From NCBI GenBank assembly GCA_028551475.1, contig CM052355.1:26873580-26937579 (forward strand): a DNA stretch of 64,000 bases. Direction: 5' to 3'. The notes under the pieces are model-generated. The model was not told the origin of the DNA. It searched no databases and worked only from the letters and a program-made list of their open reading frames with translations. Below, in pieces: positions 23,820 through 36,610 of this stretch. The number at the start of each line of letters is the position of its first letter. Positions within the stretch are counted from its first letter, which is position 1. The stretch is from Casuarina equisetifolia (lineage: Eukaryota; Streptophyta; Magnoliopsida; Fagales; Casuarinaceae). Made by a program: the position numbers and the translations under genes.

Positions 23820-26800
23820 GATAGAATGTGTGCGTGACGTGGTCTATGTTTGTGGTGTTTCTCTGGAGAGCTTTGCTCTATTCCTGCCTGCCAAGAGAGT
23901 TGGTTTGTCCTTATCTACAATTGCTTTCAGGTTGCTGAATCTACAGACCTGCAATTTGCTTTTTCAAACTATTTGCTAAAACTGTTATCGCCAACTATCA
24001 AACTATGTATTCTGCAGCTTTGACTCAATCGTATAATAGTTAAATCTAATTAAAACCCAATTACTTGATTTGGTTTAACTTAATGTTATAAAGTTCATTC
24101 TTATCTAAAAATTATTTTCAATTTTATTTTGTTTAGTTAAAAAGAATTTTCAAATAATATGAGATTTATATCATATTTAGTGTGTTAGGACACCTTAAGA
24201 TAGAAGATGGACAAGAGGTGATGGAAACTCAATCTAAGATGAAGTACTACCTTTGAAACATAAGTTTTGATAATATATTAAAAAGTTTATTTATATTGAC
24301 TAAAAATAAATAAGTCATTATTTCTTATAAAGAAAATCCTTGACAAGTTTTAGTCAAGTGAAATTTATGTTATTTTTAATAAATAATTCTTAAATTGTCC
24401 ACATCCTAAATTGAATCTTCATAAGTCGGTCTTAAAAAACCGAAAAGACTGAGACAAGAAGTGTAGTCACCACCCCAACTCGTGGGGAGACTATTGCATC
24501 CACACAAATTAGGAGCTGGTATGCGGTATTAAAATCTCGTGACAGCAATGGATATGAAGCTATAACTGGTGGCGGAGACTGCTATACAAAATGCAATTAA
24601 AAGGAGTAATTTATACATTATATTATAGCAACAAGCAGACTCAATCCAGCAAAAAAAAAAAAAAAAGAATGATACTGGGATTAGATTTTAGTTTTTAAAG
24701 CTTTCAAGGGTGCCAGCTCTATCACCACCTCGCATGTGTCCATGAGAAGTTAAGAATGAATCAAAAAGAATTTTTTTTTCGTGATTAAATGATTTACTGA
24801 CTAATCCAACTTAATGATAAATATTATATCCTTATGTGACTTAAGCTTAAACCAAGCTTGATTATACCCTTGCAGCCGACAAAGGCAAGTAATTGGCCCA
24901 AGCAAATTTAAGTGCTAAAACTATATAATTATTTCTAAAAGTCAATTAAAGAATAGCATGTATTTTAAAAAAAGAAAAACGTAAAACTTATGCCTTATTA
25001 TTAAATTGTTAAGAAACCCTTTCTCTAATTTAAAAATCCACTCAAGAGTTTGTTGAACTTATTATTATATAAGTAAAAAGTTTAATATATTCATTAACAA
25101 TATATAACTTATTGACAACATCTAATACAAAGTTAAAAGGTTAAAAATCTTACTTATTAGTTAGCTTTTGGACTATCTTATATGACATTCGAGTAAGGTT
25201 ATATATGTTCCACTCTATATGATTTTAAGCCCAACAATATTCAATATGTTAAGAATGTCTACAAGATAAAATTTTCACATAAAAAAGTTATGAATAGAAA
25301 AGAAAAAAAAATATTATTCAACCTTTAAACTTGCTTTGCATCAAGCTATGACTTTCTAACGCACATTAAAATATCAAGAGATTAACTAAAAGCCAATATT
25401 TTAGAATCCACAAATAACTCTCGATCTTACCAAATGAATATTTAGCCAGATTTTTGGGCAGCAAACACGTCTACAGTCTCTGATTCGATTAGTCATTTTC
25501 ATTTTCCAGCCAAAATAGTCCGGTGAAGCTATCATTTATTATGGGAACCCCACAGCCGGGACCCAAATTCCCGGAATGTCACTATCCTTGAGAAGAAGCT
25601 TGTGCTGCTTGTCCTTTTCAAGCTTTAGGTGCCCTCCCGAATGCGAAGAATCTAAGGCCAAATACGTGAAACGAAAAATCTAAATCAAGGGAACAGCAAC
25701 AAGAAAAATTGCTATCAAAATAACGCACTAGCGAGGGAAAACGTCACGGCCACAAGTGTTGCTGCAATGGGGAGTATCTTCTGTCACATTTTTGCATTAT
25801 GGTGGGTGTCCCTCCATTTCTCATCCAGAAAATTCATTGAAACAATGAAAGTTCAGAAGAAATGAAGCCCTACATGGCAAGCCAATGAGTTTGGAAATGG
25901 CTGTTCTTAAAGAAGATCTTTTTATTTTTTATTTTTATCAATAACCTTGTTATTGACTTATTAGTTTCGAGCACCACAGATAGAATGCAAAATGTTGCCG
26001 GTAAGGACTTAAATAAAGAGAAGGGAAAAGAAAGATCTATGACAAATCAAGACTGGTTGCAGATTTCCATTATCATCACATCTTATATGGTGGGAAAAGG
26101 TCCTTTCATGGTCAGGTCACAATTTAACAATGTAATGATTAAGCACAGTATACCTCGTTATCATCGCAGTAATGATTAAGCACTCCTTAATCAGGCATGA
26201 TTAGACATAGAAGCAAAATAATTATGATAACGAGATGATACTGAAGTTCCTTCACATTTGCACTGGTTAGATTCAGTCCTTTTTGTTGGGTATTCATTGC
26301 GCACCAATTCATTGGCTGAAACTGGGTCCAATTTGTTTGCTAACCACGGGCAACTCACTAGGCCCAGTCTAAACCCAGGTCTTAGGCAAAGAATAGATCG
26401 AACTTAGTAGATTAAGCCCATCATGTTACTGCTGCTGAATAGGGAATAAATAAAATAAAATCAAGTAGTGGGAATATCATAAAATTGGATAAGGTAGTGA
26501 AATATAGGGACGTAAATGATTATGTAGCATAAATATGCACAAAAAACAGTAAAACAATAACATGCAATAATAATTTATCACCATTTGTTAAAATTGTGAG
26601 ACTAAACTCAACAAGTGATGGCTCTCATATTTATGAATAATTTAAAAGAAACCATACTTGACAAAACTACCTTTGTATTTTTTCACTCCGCAACTCAAAT
26701 CAAGATTAAGAACCTAGCATTTATTAACTTCCTCATATTAAATCTTGATCCAGATCTGTTTTTGGACTTTTTTTATGTGATATGAAGTTGCAAGGAAATC

Positions 26801-27573
26801 TCCAGAGAACTTCTCCGCCTATAGAAAACTGCACGTGAATCGACATCTCCTATACCTGAGAAGTACCGAAATGCCAATCTACCTCAGCTAAATGAAACAA
26901 GCATCCATCTGACAGAAGTTGAGGAAGAAGTTCCTGTTGTTTCCTCTCCACTGTATCATCAATGACAAAGGGATACATGAGGGTGTACTTATGGATCCAA
27001 ATTATTGTGGGTGAGAATCACGATGCATGTCCTTTTTTTTTTTTTTTTCAACGTCTTGGATGAGATAACAATGTTTCATGCGGCATACATTGGTGTTGTC
27101 ACCATCTGGCTGAATTATCTTATAAGGCAAATCGACACACAAGTTGTTCAGTAATATCTGTTTTACTTAGCTCCGTATGCAAACGAAAAAGAGTTCAAGG
27201 TTCCGGTCTTGTTCTTTTCATGCAGGTGATCTGTTTGGAATAAGCATGAATCAAGACATCTTCATTTCTTTCCTTTATTTTGACTGAGCAGTTTGTTTGA
27301 CCATATATGGGTGAAGTATCCTACTAATTCAATCTAAGTTAAAAAATATATATAATAAATCATATCTTAAATTAGTCATTTTAGTTCTTGAAGCGCACAC
27401 AAATTGTTTGCCGCTCGGATCTTTCTTTCTTGTTTTTTTTTTTTTCCTTCTCTCTCTTTGATCCGTCATTAAGTTCGATCATTAGGCACCCAGAATAATA
27501 AGAATTTTTTTCTTTTTATTTCATCTTCATTTATGCTTCTCTAAATGTTGTTACCAGAGATGGTCATTAGGTT
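23820..27573. other. Gene-poor AT-rich stretch
   Basis: No convincing exon on either strand. The short plus frame at 25985-26179 has no recognisable feature. The most GC-rich part is 25500-25800. Homopolymer runs (A at 24652-24667, T at 27032-27049 and 27435-27447) are present. Nothing else is supported. Confidence 0.6.
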
Positions 27574-27864
27574 TGTTGGAGACATGATTGTCTTACAATG
27601 GTTGTGTAAGCATAGGCATCACATTTTAATGAATTTGTTCACTCATTACTAATTGGTTTTGGAAATGGACTCTCATATAGTATCAAAATACATCTCCAAT
27701 ACTCCAATATGGGAGAGGATATAGTGTAAGGACAAGCGCAAGGCTCCAATACCTTGTGACAGCCCATCTAAAAGTCAGTTGTCAATGGATGAAAAAACCC
27801 ATCAATATACAATGTGTGGTGCCTATGCTTACAGAGTCGATGTGAGATAATTACATCTCCAACA
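27574..27864. mobile_element. Solo LTR with 5-bp target duplication
   Basis: A 291-bp block begins TGTTGGAGACATGATTG and ends ATTACATCTCCAACA. The first and last ~18 bp are imperfect inverted repeats with TG...CA ends, and aggtt flanks both sides (27569-27573 and 27865-27869). The ends resemble those of the TRIM element at 59721 (TGTTGGAG...). No primer site or internal region adjoins, so it is a solo LTR, possibly of a related small LTR family. A MITE would also have inverted ends, but TG...CA with a 5-bp duplication favours an LTR. Confidence 0.75.
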
Positions 27865-27869
27865 AGGTT

Positions 27870-30390
27870 AGGAAATCAAGCTACAAGTTTTTGATACTTC
27901 TTTGGTTGCCAATTCTCTTGCGGTGGAACAATAGTGTATAATTACATCTATCTTTTCTGAATAGTATTATTCTATTCTCTTGTTGCTTTGTCTCTCCCAC
28001 CTAACACTAACACTTACATTTTCGAGTATCCTATCCCTACTCTTCATGGTGGGATTTGCTTGCCAAATAACAACCATTTTAGTTTAGGGGCATCTTCTGG
28101 AAAGCGACTTCCAATTCTTAATTTAGGTTCTGTTTTCAGTAATTTTTGCTACTAGTTTAAATAGCTGGTTTAGACGCTGATTGTACTTGTCTGTAGTTAT
28201 TTTACGCTTTAATCAGAATGGGTCGTTCTGCTGACTCTTTGGAGTAATGTTTCCCAAGCTCTTTATTATTAGTACTTTGTCGCTAGGGGCAATGACTAGG
28301 TTTCGAAACTTAATTGCTTTGTCTTGTCCCAATTAGAGTGAACCCAGTTGATATGATGGAATTTTGGGGATTTGATTAGGTTATAAGACATTTATTATTT
28401 TACAACTATTTCTAGTTTTAGGCTCGAAATATTCTTTAGATAAACTCTACCAAATCGACATAATGAATATTTTAACATTTTGCACAACGTTTAAGTAAGT
28501 TTGCTTTACAAAATTATCTAACAACTCACGCTGGCGAAGGGTATAAAAGCTACTGGATTAGCAATTTGGCCTGCAAATCTTAGCGGGAGGACCAACACTT
28601 TTGGAGCTTGTTTTGTCTTGCTTCATGCACCATCTCCAACCTCTGAAATAATCATGAAGCAAAAATTCGGTATGATTAAGATCATGGGCACAAGGCTCTA
28701 GCACGAACATAGAAAACCTTCATTTAACCTGTAAGGGTATAAATCACAAGGTATTCATCGGTTTGTCATGGTGAAGTGACTGAGACGTAGCTTCAAGTTA
28801 GCAAAGCCCTCAGTTTTTCAGTAACAAATGATTCAAAGAAATGCTACCAAAAACAATGATGGTTCAAATCAGGATGGACATGCATGCTCCTAAGTTTTTT
28901 TTTTTTTTTTAAATAAATCTTGTATTCGTTTTAGTAGGGTACTAATGCAAGAAGAGTAGATAAAATATTTTTTTATCATAAACTTACTTTGTTTCTTTTC
29001 CTTTGCCCTAATCTTTTCAGCAAGTCTATAAAAACATCATTATATTTTCTTAGGAGGGATAGCTTTAGGCTTAGGAGAAGAAACTACTAATATATATGTC
29101 AAAATTTGATGTGACCCTATATTATTCTCTTTTCTATAAGTTAGTTTTAAGAGAGGAATTAAGTCTCTAACATGATATTAGATTTACATATATCTAAGGA
29201 GGCATCTCTTTCCTCGTGGATTAAGTGAATTCTCGTGAAAAGTATGTTATATTTCCCTATGCTTGGGCAAAAATGTTGTATTGAATTTTTTCATGTATTC
29301 CATATTTATCAATATATAAGCATATTGTATTTTTGATGTAAAAGTATTATCCAATCTTATAAACTAATTTTAAAAAGGAAAGTGAGCCTTGTAATTACAT
29401 AAGATGTCCTTTTTTGCATCAACCACAACGCCTAGTACGCCAAATGAACCCTAATGACCTGTTAAAACTATATGGAAAAGGACAAAGTTATCGAATTCTT
29501 TAGTAGAACCCTATTTTATTCTCCCATCTGTGGCGACTTCTCATGATTCCATTCCATAGTAGCCAAACAATGTTTTAAGTGCAAGGATATTGGTGAAAGG
29601 TGACAATATTTGAAATACGCAAGTATTCTGTGGTCTTTATTCAATACATGAAGTGACATTCTAGTGAAATAACCTAATTCGTCCTCGTGGGAAGAGGTCT
29701 ATTTTGTCTTATCGTTTGGCATCACATGGCACAAGCAACTATGTCGATCTCTCATATTATATCACGTATGTGGAAGGATGGGAATGATGGGTAGCTATCA
29801 ATGACTAAAACTCTATGAAAAAACCAGATTTATAAAAATAATGATCTGTGATTGTCTATAAGCGCAATTCACGAGTACAAATTCGACAAAACAATGGCCG
29901 GCTAAGACAGCTTTGTTAACCTACTCACTACCCAGCGTCTAAAGATTTTGCCATAATCAGTAGATTAAAGTAAATGAGGCTGAGACGTAATTAGCAAGGT
30001 GCCAAATGAACTTAGAAAATCCCTATCCCTGCCAAATTGACCATTGATGGCTTCTCAATGATGATAGTTTGAGTAATATTGATTAGGTAATAAACATGAG
30101 GAATATTCTAAAGATGATGGCTTGACTCGGCATATTTCCTGATCAAAGCCCATCTGCTAAATTTTTGTCAAATTGTGACTCAAAACATCCGTTAAATTAA
30201 TTTCGGATCAGATCTGAAATTTACTAAACCTTGTCACTAGCCTCTCAAAGAACAGTTAAAAAAGAGGAACTTAAGAAAAATTGTTTGCAAACTACGGGTT
30301 TTGTTTACTAGTTAGTACGAAGTGGGGGTTCATTTAACAATACTTCCGGCTTCGTACCAACTTGATAATCATGCAACAGGGACCTTTCTC
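27870..30390. other. Intergenic DNA upstream of the GRAS gene
   Basis: No exon found on either strand. It is AT-rich with a T run at 28897-28911. The last ~300 bp before 30390 should hold the distal promoter of the GRAS gene. Confidence 0.6.
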
Positions 30391-30392
30391 TA

Positions 30393-30402
30393 CTATATAT
30401 AG
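30393..30402 (+). promoter_or_regulatory. TATA box of the SCL32-like gene
   Basis: ctatatatag lies 324 bp before the ATG at 30726. A start near 30430 would give a ~295-nt leader, which contains several upstream ATGs. Confidence 0.5.
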
Positions 30403-30725
30403 GGTTCATGTAGCTAGCAGATAAACTTGGACCCAAGTTTCTCGCTCTCGCTTTCGCTCTCTGTAGCTCAAACACAGAGAAAGCATGCGTATAGATTTCC
30501 ATTTCCCAGGACCTCTCATCTCCTGAACCTGGGAATTACATTTATAACCGGATAAGAACCCTTAGCCCCCCTGAATCCATCCATCAACACACAGCAGCCT
30601 GTGAATGAACGACATATAGGTTGTCCTTCACCATCTTCTCTTTCTTTCTGAACCTCCCCAGATGACCATGCACGTCCAAGCAGCAAAACCCTAACTTTTG
30701 CTCCTTTCGGTGATCAATCAAAGCA

Positions 30726-32057
30726 ATGAAAGCTGAACTAAGAGGAAACACGTCTATTTCTTTCCAAAACGCCACTCTCCTGGATACCCATCAGAGTCCT
30801 CTCTCCGGTGCGCTTAATGGGTGTCTCGGAAGCCTTGACGGGGCGTGTTTGGAGAAACTTCTACTTCACTGTGCCAGTGCCCTGGAGAGCAATGATGTTA
30901 CTTTGGCACAACAAGTTATGTGGGTGCTAAATAATGTTGCTTCTTCTGTTGGTGACCCTAACCAAAGGCTCACTTCTTGGTTTTTGAGAGCACTGATCTC
31001 AAGGGCCTCTAGGGTTTACCCCACAGCGATGAACTTCAATGGAAGCAGTACCATCCAGAGGAGGTTGATGTCCGTGACCGAGCTAGCCGGGTACGTGGAT
31101 CTAATCCCTTGGTATCGGTTTGGGTTTTGTGCGTCAAATAGTGCCATTTTGAAAGCAACTCAAGGGTTCCCAAGAATTCACATCTTAGATTTTAGCATCA
31201 CTCACTGTATGCAGTGGCCTACTCTCATAGACGCGTTGGCCAAAAGGCCTGAAGGTCCTGCTGCACTTCGAATCACGGTGCCCTCTTTTAGGCCACTGGT
31301 TCCTCCCTTGCTTAATGCATCAACCGAAGAAGTCGGCCTCCGTTTAGGGAATTTTGCTAAGTTCAGGGATGTTCCTTTTGAGTTCCATGTCTTTGACAGC
31401 TCAAATTCACCTCTCTCAGGTGAAGCTTTGTGTAAAGAATCATCTAGCTTTCTCCCTGAATCACTGTTGGACCGCTTGAATCCTTCCCTGCTAAATCTCA
31501 GGGATGATGAAGCTTTGGTAATAAACTGCCAACACTGGGTCCGCTATTTGTCTGACGAGCAAGAAGGTAGTCCGCAGGCTGCTTCGTTGCGAGACACCTT
31601 CCTCAACTTAATGAAAGGCCTTAACCCTCGAATAATTGTGGTGGTTGATGAAGATTCTGATCTGAGTGCATCAAGTCTCACATCGAGGATTACCAGTTGC
31701 TTTAATTACTTATGGATACCGTTTGATGCCTTGGAAACTTTCTTGCCCAAAGATAGTGAGCAGAGGGTGGAATACGAATCTGATATTGGCCATAAAATTG
31801 AGAACATCATCGGCTTCGAAGGCTTTCAAAGGATAGAAAGGTTAGAGTCCGGCATTAAGTTGTCCCAAAGATGCAAGGACGCCGGTTTCTTAAGCATTCC
31901 GTTCTGCGAAGAGACTGTGAAGGAAGTCAAAGCCTTGCTTGATGAACATGCCAGTGGCTGGGGCATGAAGAGGGAAGAAGATATGCTGGTCCTTTCATGG
32001 AAGGGCCACAACTCAGTCTTTGCCACAGCTTGGGTCCCAAATGAGTTGGAAGATTAA
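30726..32057 (+). CDS. SCL32: GRAS-family transcription regulator, SCARECROW-LIKE 32 type
   Basis: An intact intronless 443-residue frame, the usual exon structure for GRAS genes. Domain order: leucine-rich region I from about residue 39 (ACLEKLLLHCASALESND), the VHIID core as IHILDF at 151-156 with the Gln-Trp pair CMQWP after it, leucine-rich II, the PFYRE region around 265-345, and the SAW domain at the end (SGWGMKREEDMLVLSWKGHN, then FATAW, 410-436). The short N-terminus before the GRAS domain and the wording of LRI and VHIID fit the SCL32 branch. GRAS proteins act in the nucleus as transcription co-regulators; the precise role of SCL32 cannot be read from sequence. The ATG at 30726 is chosen because it is the first in this frame and the conserved start MKAELRG follows. 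Minus-strand open frames inside it are shadows. Confidence 0.96.
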   Translation: MKAELRGNTSISFQNATLLDTHQSPLSGALNGCLGSLDGACLEKLLLHCASALESNDVTLAQQVMWVLNNVASSVGDPNQRLTSWFLRALISRASRVYPTAMNFNGSSTIQRRLMSVTELAGYVDLIPWYRFGFCASNSAILKATQGFPRIHILDFSITHCMQWPTLIDALAKRPEGPAALRITVPSFRPLVPPLLNASTEEVGLRLGNFAKFRDVPFEFHVFDSSNSPLSGEALCKESSSFLPESLLDRLNPSLLNLRDDEALVINCQHWVRYLSDEQEGSPQAASLRDTFLNLMKGLNPRIIVVVDEDSDLSASSLTSRITSCFNYLWIPFDALETFLPKDSEQRVEYESDIGHKIENIIGFEGFQRIERLESGIKLSQRCKDAGFLSIPFCEETVKEVKALLDEHASGWGMKREEDMLVLSWKGHNSVFATAWVPNELED

Positions 32058-34538
32058 GAGGTGGTGGAATAAAGTAGTTTGTCAAAAACATTACCTAAGT
32101 GGTTCGATTGGAAGTGCCCTGAAATAGAGTTTGTGGTTTTCTTCGGTGGTCCAGATGCGGCAGTGACTGAACCCGTTGCCTTTATCTCTTTGGAAAAAAG
32201 CTGCAAATCTTCATCAGACAAAAGCGACAGCGTCTTGAGAGTAACCTTTCATGCCCACTTTGTACCGGAGCTGTAGCTGTTGTCACATGAAAGGCAAAGA
32301 GATAACTGAGCCTATTTGTCTTTGTAGGATGCTGTCTCTCTCACTTTTTTCTCCCACGGTCTGCTGTTTCTTGGTTTTCTTCTTTTTTAATCTGTATCCG
32401 TTTTCCCTTGTCGCCATGAGCGTGCGCGTTTTTGTTTCAAGCAAGATGAAAGGGGCTTTTGCAGGCCCTTTCATAACCACACTCCATTATCAGTGCTTAA
32501 CGATCGAATATATGTATGAGTCTTCTTGAAAAACACTAATGTGGATTATCAAAGACGTGGATGTCAGTTTCTGTGTCTTAAGATAGGAAAATTCCAAAGT
32601 TCTAGACAACTTGACCATATTCTTGTCGAACTTTAACAATGAAACAAAAGGATGTTAGAGCTTCAAAAACTTGCAACTCCAGATAGAGGTTACTGATTTG
32701 ATCTGATGCTCAATTCTTGCAAGTCTCGTGTTTTTAGAATCTTTCCCTTTACATGTGTTAACCAAGAAGAAGACAACAGACAGCAAAAGGAGTAACTCCT
32801 GAGCGGAAGAAGACAAGATTAGTACGGTAGCGGTCGCAGTCGCGGTCGCCATAGAAGACAAGATCAACATGGCAGCTCTTCAAATTTAAACCATCAAGAG
32901 CAAAATAAGTGACAGAAAAAACAGATCACCATGGTATCATAGTTAATGTAAACCAATTGGACAGTTATAAAGTCATAAGACATAATTTAAAAACTGATTC
33001 AAAAGTTATAAAGTTATTCTTTTTTTAATATAAAACTCTCATCGTACACATATTCTTTCACATACCAAATGTTATTAAGTTAAAAATTGTATCGGGTAGA
33101 AAAAATTTAACATATGCTCTAATGCTATGTTATAAAGCTTAATTCAAAAATTAGTTAAAGAATTAGATGATCTTTCTTTTATTTAAACTTTATTTTAAAG
33201 ATCTTATTTTCTTATGTATAACTCTTATTCTACACATAAAATCAATCTTAATCAAAATCAAAACTTGAATTTTCAGCGAAGCAAAGAGCCTGTTGAAGAT
33301 GAGGATCTCATTAGCTTTAACACCTCCCATCCTTCGAAGACTTTCGAGCTAAATTACTCAGTTCTGAGTTATTGCTAGGAAGTGAAAGTATGTCATTTTC
33401 TTCCGCCACAAAGCTTATGCCTTCCATTCTCCATAAACAGGTTGTTCTCTTCCGGAAAAGCAAAATGAACTGATACTCAAAAATTTCAGCTGCAACCCAG
33501 GAATTTGCTGCAGAAAAATTTCCGCAAGCATCATCAAACCCATTTCTTTCTTTCTTCTTCTTCTTCTTCTTCTTCTTTTTTCTTTGTTAGTTAAATAGAA
33601 AATATAAAACAATTAAGTATCGGATCTTTTGATCTCAGATAGCATAAATTGCTAACTAGCCTCCAATCAAATGAAAGACAATTGTGATATACCAACAGTA
33701 GGGTCAGAAACATGTCAGAAGAAAACTTGAAAAATGTCACTCTTCGCCAGCCATTTAATAGTACAAATAGGGTGGCAGGGGAAAATGTTTCAAATTTCCA
33801 ACTTGCAGACACGGGTCCAACAAGCTTTTCCGCTCCAAATTGTTTTTCTTCTTTGACAAATATCTTACGCTGCCGCATTGATCTTGTCCTCTATAGGCTG
33901 TCATGATGGGGATTCCTGTTCATCTCACACCGTTCATAACGTGTAAAAATGGTGGAAGGAAACCTTATCCTAATTCATCGACGGAGGCTCAGTGGTACTG
34001 TACTTTAACCAGTCCAAGTATAGCATTATCAATTAATCAATAATGTGTGCTATACGACCAAAACCCTACCTTGTAGACAAATTTTCATGTCCAATGAACT
34101 TTTTAACATAGTATGCGACTTTAGATTCGATGAAGCGGCACTTTCAGTGTACGAAACCCAGTACAAACTCTAAGTTCTATTAGTACTAAAAGAAACCTGT
34201 TAAGAACGGTACAATAAAAGCTCTAAGTGACATAAATTTACTTTGAGTTCTCAATATACGAAAAGGGAGATCTTTAAGTTTGTCATTCTAGCGCAGAATA
34301 CAGTACCCAAACAAATCTTTTGGCATCACAAAGGTACTAGGCAACAGCAAAAGGGCTTAAGGTTTTCACGCTTACGGTGGTTGAAACCGATTGACAGACC
34401 TGGTGACAGACGCTGCATTATGGTCTTCTGTTGTTGTCTCCGCTCATGTCTTATCGCTTGGTTGTACCAATTACAGGATTGCATTTGGATTAGCAGGCCC
34501 ACTTACTGGCAAAGGAATAAAAAATGAAAAAGAAGTAA
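32058..34538. other. 3' flank of SCL32 and intergenic DNA
   Basis: 32058-32530 probably holds the 3' UTR. The rest is AT-rich, with a (CTT)n tract at 33547-33576. No exon was seen. A short open frame at 33712-33906 has no recognisable feature. Confidence 0.55.
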
Positions 34539-34618
34539 TCCGACCCAGCGACCTAAGGATAACAGCTTGGAATATAACCCACTACAGTCCTCCGCTCTAC
34601 CAACTGAGCTAAGGTCGG
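34539..34618 (-). pseudogene. tRNA-Tyr(GTA) relic lacking its T arm
   Basis: On the minus strand CCGACCTTAGCTCAGTTGG gives the acceptor 5' half, the D arm and box A of plant tRNA-Tyr. GGACTGTAG follows with anticodon GTA, then a ~20-nt intron at the normal place, then ATCCTTAGGTCGCTGG. After this the sequence jumps to GTCGGA, so about 14 nt covering the T loop and box B (the usual GGTTCGA) are missing. Without box B the gene should not be transcribed by RNA polymerase III. Confidence 0.75.
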
Positions 34619-34667
34619 ATGTTTGTTGAACCGCTGTTTAAAATTATAAAACTATTTTACATCATTT

Positions 34668-35306
34668 TATATGGGAATTCCTGTTTCTCAATTTTCATAT
34701 CTTTTCGGGCTCCCCTAAAAAGATAAAAAAAAAAATAAAAAGAGATAGGCTTTCGGGGAATACTTATTTTTTAAATAATTTTCTATATTTTTTATTAATA
34801 AATATTCAATTAATATTAAAGTAATGTAGAATTTACATCACTAGTTAAAACCTTGATTCTAATATTACATTAAAAAAATTAATTTATTTAAAAGATGACA
34901 TCAATCGAAACAAAGTTTGAGGCGTGTTAGAACTTGTATTGTCGCTATAACTTTAAGAGGAGAGATAAACTTAGTATAAAAAAGTTAATTTAGAAAAAAA
35001 TAAATAGTGAGTTATAACCATTTGAATGACGTGGAAATAAATAGTAATTTGATTAAGATATTCACAACCCACCAAAGTATGCGCCATATTATTTATATCA
35101 TTATCTAAAACAAATAACTGAAACGTTAAATAACTTAGGAATTTTTTAAATATAATATAATATATATGTATATAAACACTTCCACATTACGGCCTTTCAT
35201 TGTTTGCGTACATTTCAAGTGTAATAATTTTTTGTAGTTTTATTTTGGGGGCAAGGTAAGAGTAACACGACATTAAAAAGTATAGATGGCTATAAGAAAG
35301 ATGTTT

Positions 35307-35343
<37 letters not shown>

Positions 35344-36610
35344 CCCTCCAGCAATTACTTGAGACTAATCGATATATAACGTCCGTTAAGCAATTAAATA
35401 ATAAAAAATCTTCCAAAACCCACAACCGGAGATTCTTAGTCTATAGATATAGGTAAGAAAAATAAAGAAAATAAGCAATATATATAACCTAAACTCAGTC
35501 AAAATAGAACAAGATTTCTGCTCGTGTATTTGATCTTCGCAAGACAGCTTGCAAAGTGTTACTCCACAAAGAGCGGGCCAGGTAAACTTTCGGCCTTTAG
35601 ACAACGGTTTATACTTCACAGGCCCAACTTAAAATACAAGTTTCCGGGGATGTGGAACAGAGACAGGCGGGTGAGCCCAAAGCTGTTTGAAAAAACTGTC
35701 CGATCCAAAAGATTTTAACACCTTGTGAAAGAAGTTGCATATTTACTGTGGCAACTATATGTTTGGGAAAGTGATCTCTCAAATTAACCCTGTAGAGGTT
35801 GATACTATTAGAACTACTACTGCTTTTTATATATCTTATTTACTGTAAAGTTCATCATCTCTTTCATTTCACTTTCTTCTTGCTTTTGTTTCTTTTTTTT
35901 TTTTTAAACACATGCAGCCGAGAAGGGAGAAGAGGGAACTTAAAACCATGATTGGTGGGACTGTCAGGGTTTGGCTTAGTTCTACTTTTGTTAGATACTA
36001 AAATTTAACTTGCTTAATACATGAATTTGTACTAGTCCTTGAACCGTGTCTCCGTTTAGAAAGCGGATAGTCGAATCATTCAATACAGTTGAATACCACT
36101 AGTTGTAGCTTTGACCTTCTTCCTCATCCCTCGTAAATTTCTGCAGAACCCCATAAATCTGCATTTATGGGTTTTGAATCAACAAAAACCATGAGCCAAT
36201 AGTCCCTCTTTAACATCGTTGAGAATCACAGGATGTTTTAATATTAATGACCTTTACGTGTGAAGCACTCTTGTACACTTGATTATATCCATTAAGTTGT
36301 GTACATGTGATTCTTACAATAAACAAAACACATTTTTTCCTCTGTTAGTCATTGAGGAATATCACACTGGTTTTTGTCTACAGTGCAGAATTATTGATAA
36401 CATTAGTATCAATGCTCACGTTTGATTGCTATTTGTACTTTAAATGTCTGTCAATTATTACTCATCCGGAAAAAAAGGGGGGGGAAAGAGAGCTGGAATA
36501 GGAGTTTTGGCTAGCATAGCTGTCTAAAATTTTTGGTCTATATTTCATTGTTTTACCTTTCGATCCTGGATAAAAGTACGGTCCACATTTATTCTTGTCT
36601 TTTGAGACGT
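34668..36610. repeat. Local duplication, copy 1
   Basis: Matches 38812-40620 in three collinear blocks: 34668-35305 with 38812-39530, 35737-36260 with 39847-40240, and about 36525-36610 with 40535-40620. Shared runs include ggcgtg-tagaacttgta and gtaacacgacattaaaaagta. Copy 1 carries extra DNA at about 35306-35736. No gene was found in either copy. Confidence 0.85.
35311..35342. repeat. (GA)n microsatellite
   Basis: About 16 GA units. It sits where copies 1 and 2 of the local duplication lose similarity. Confidence 0.95.

Noticed and set aside
32079-32529. Short plus-strand frames just after SCL32
   Set aside because: They lie in the probable 3' UTR and carry no recognisable feature.
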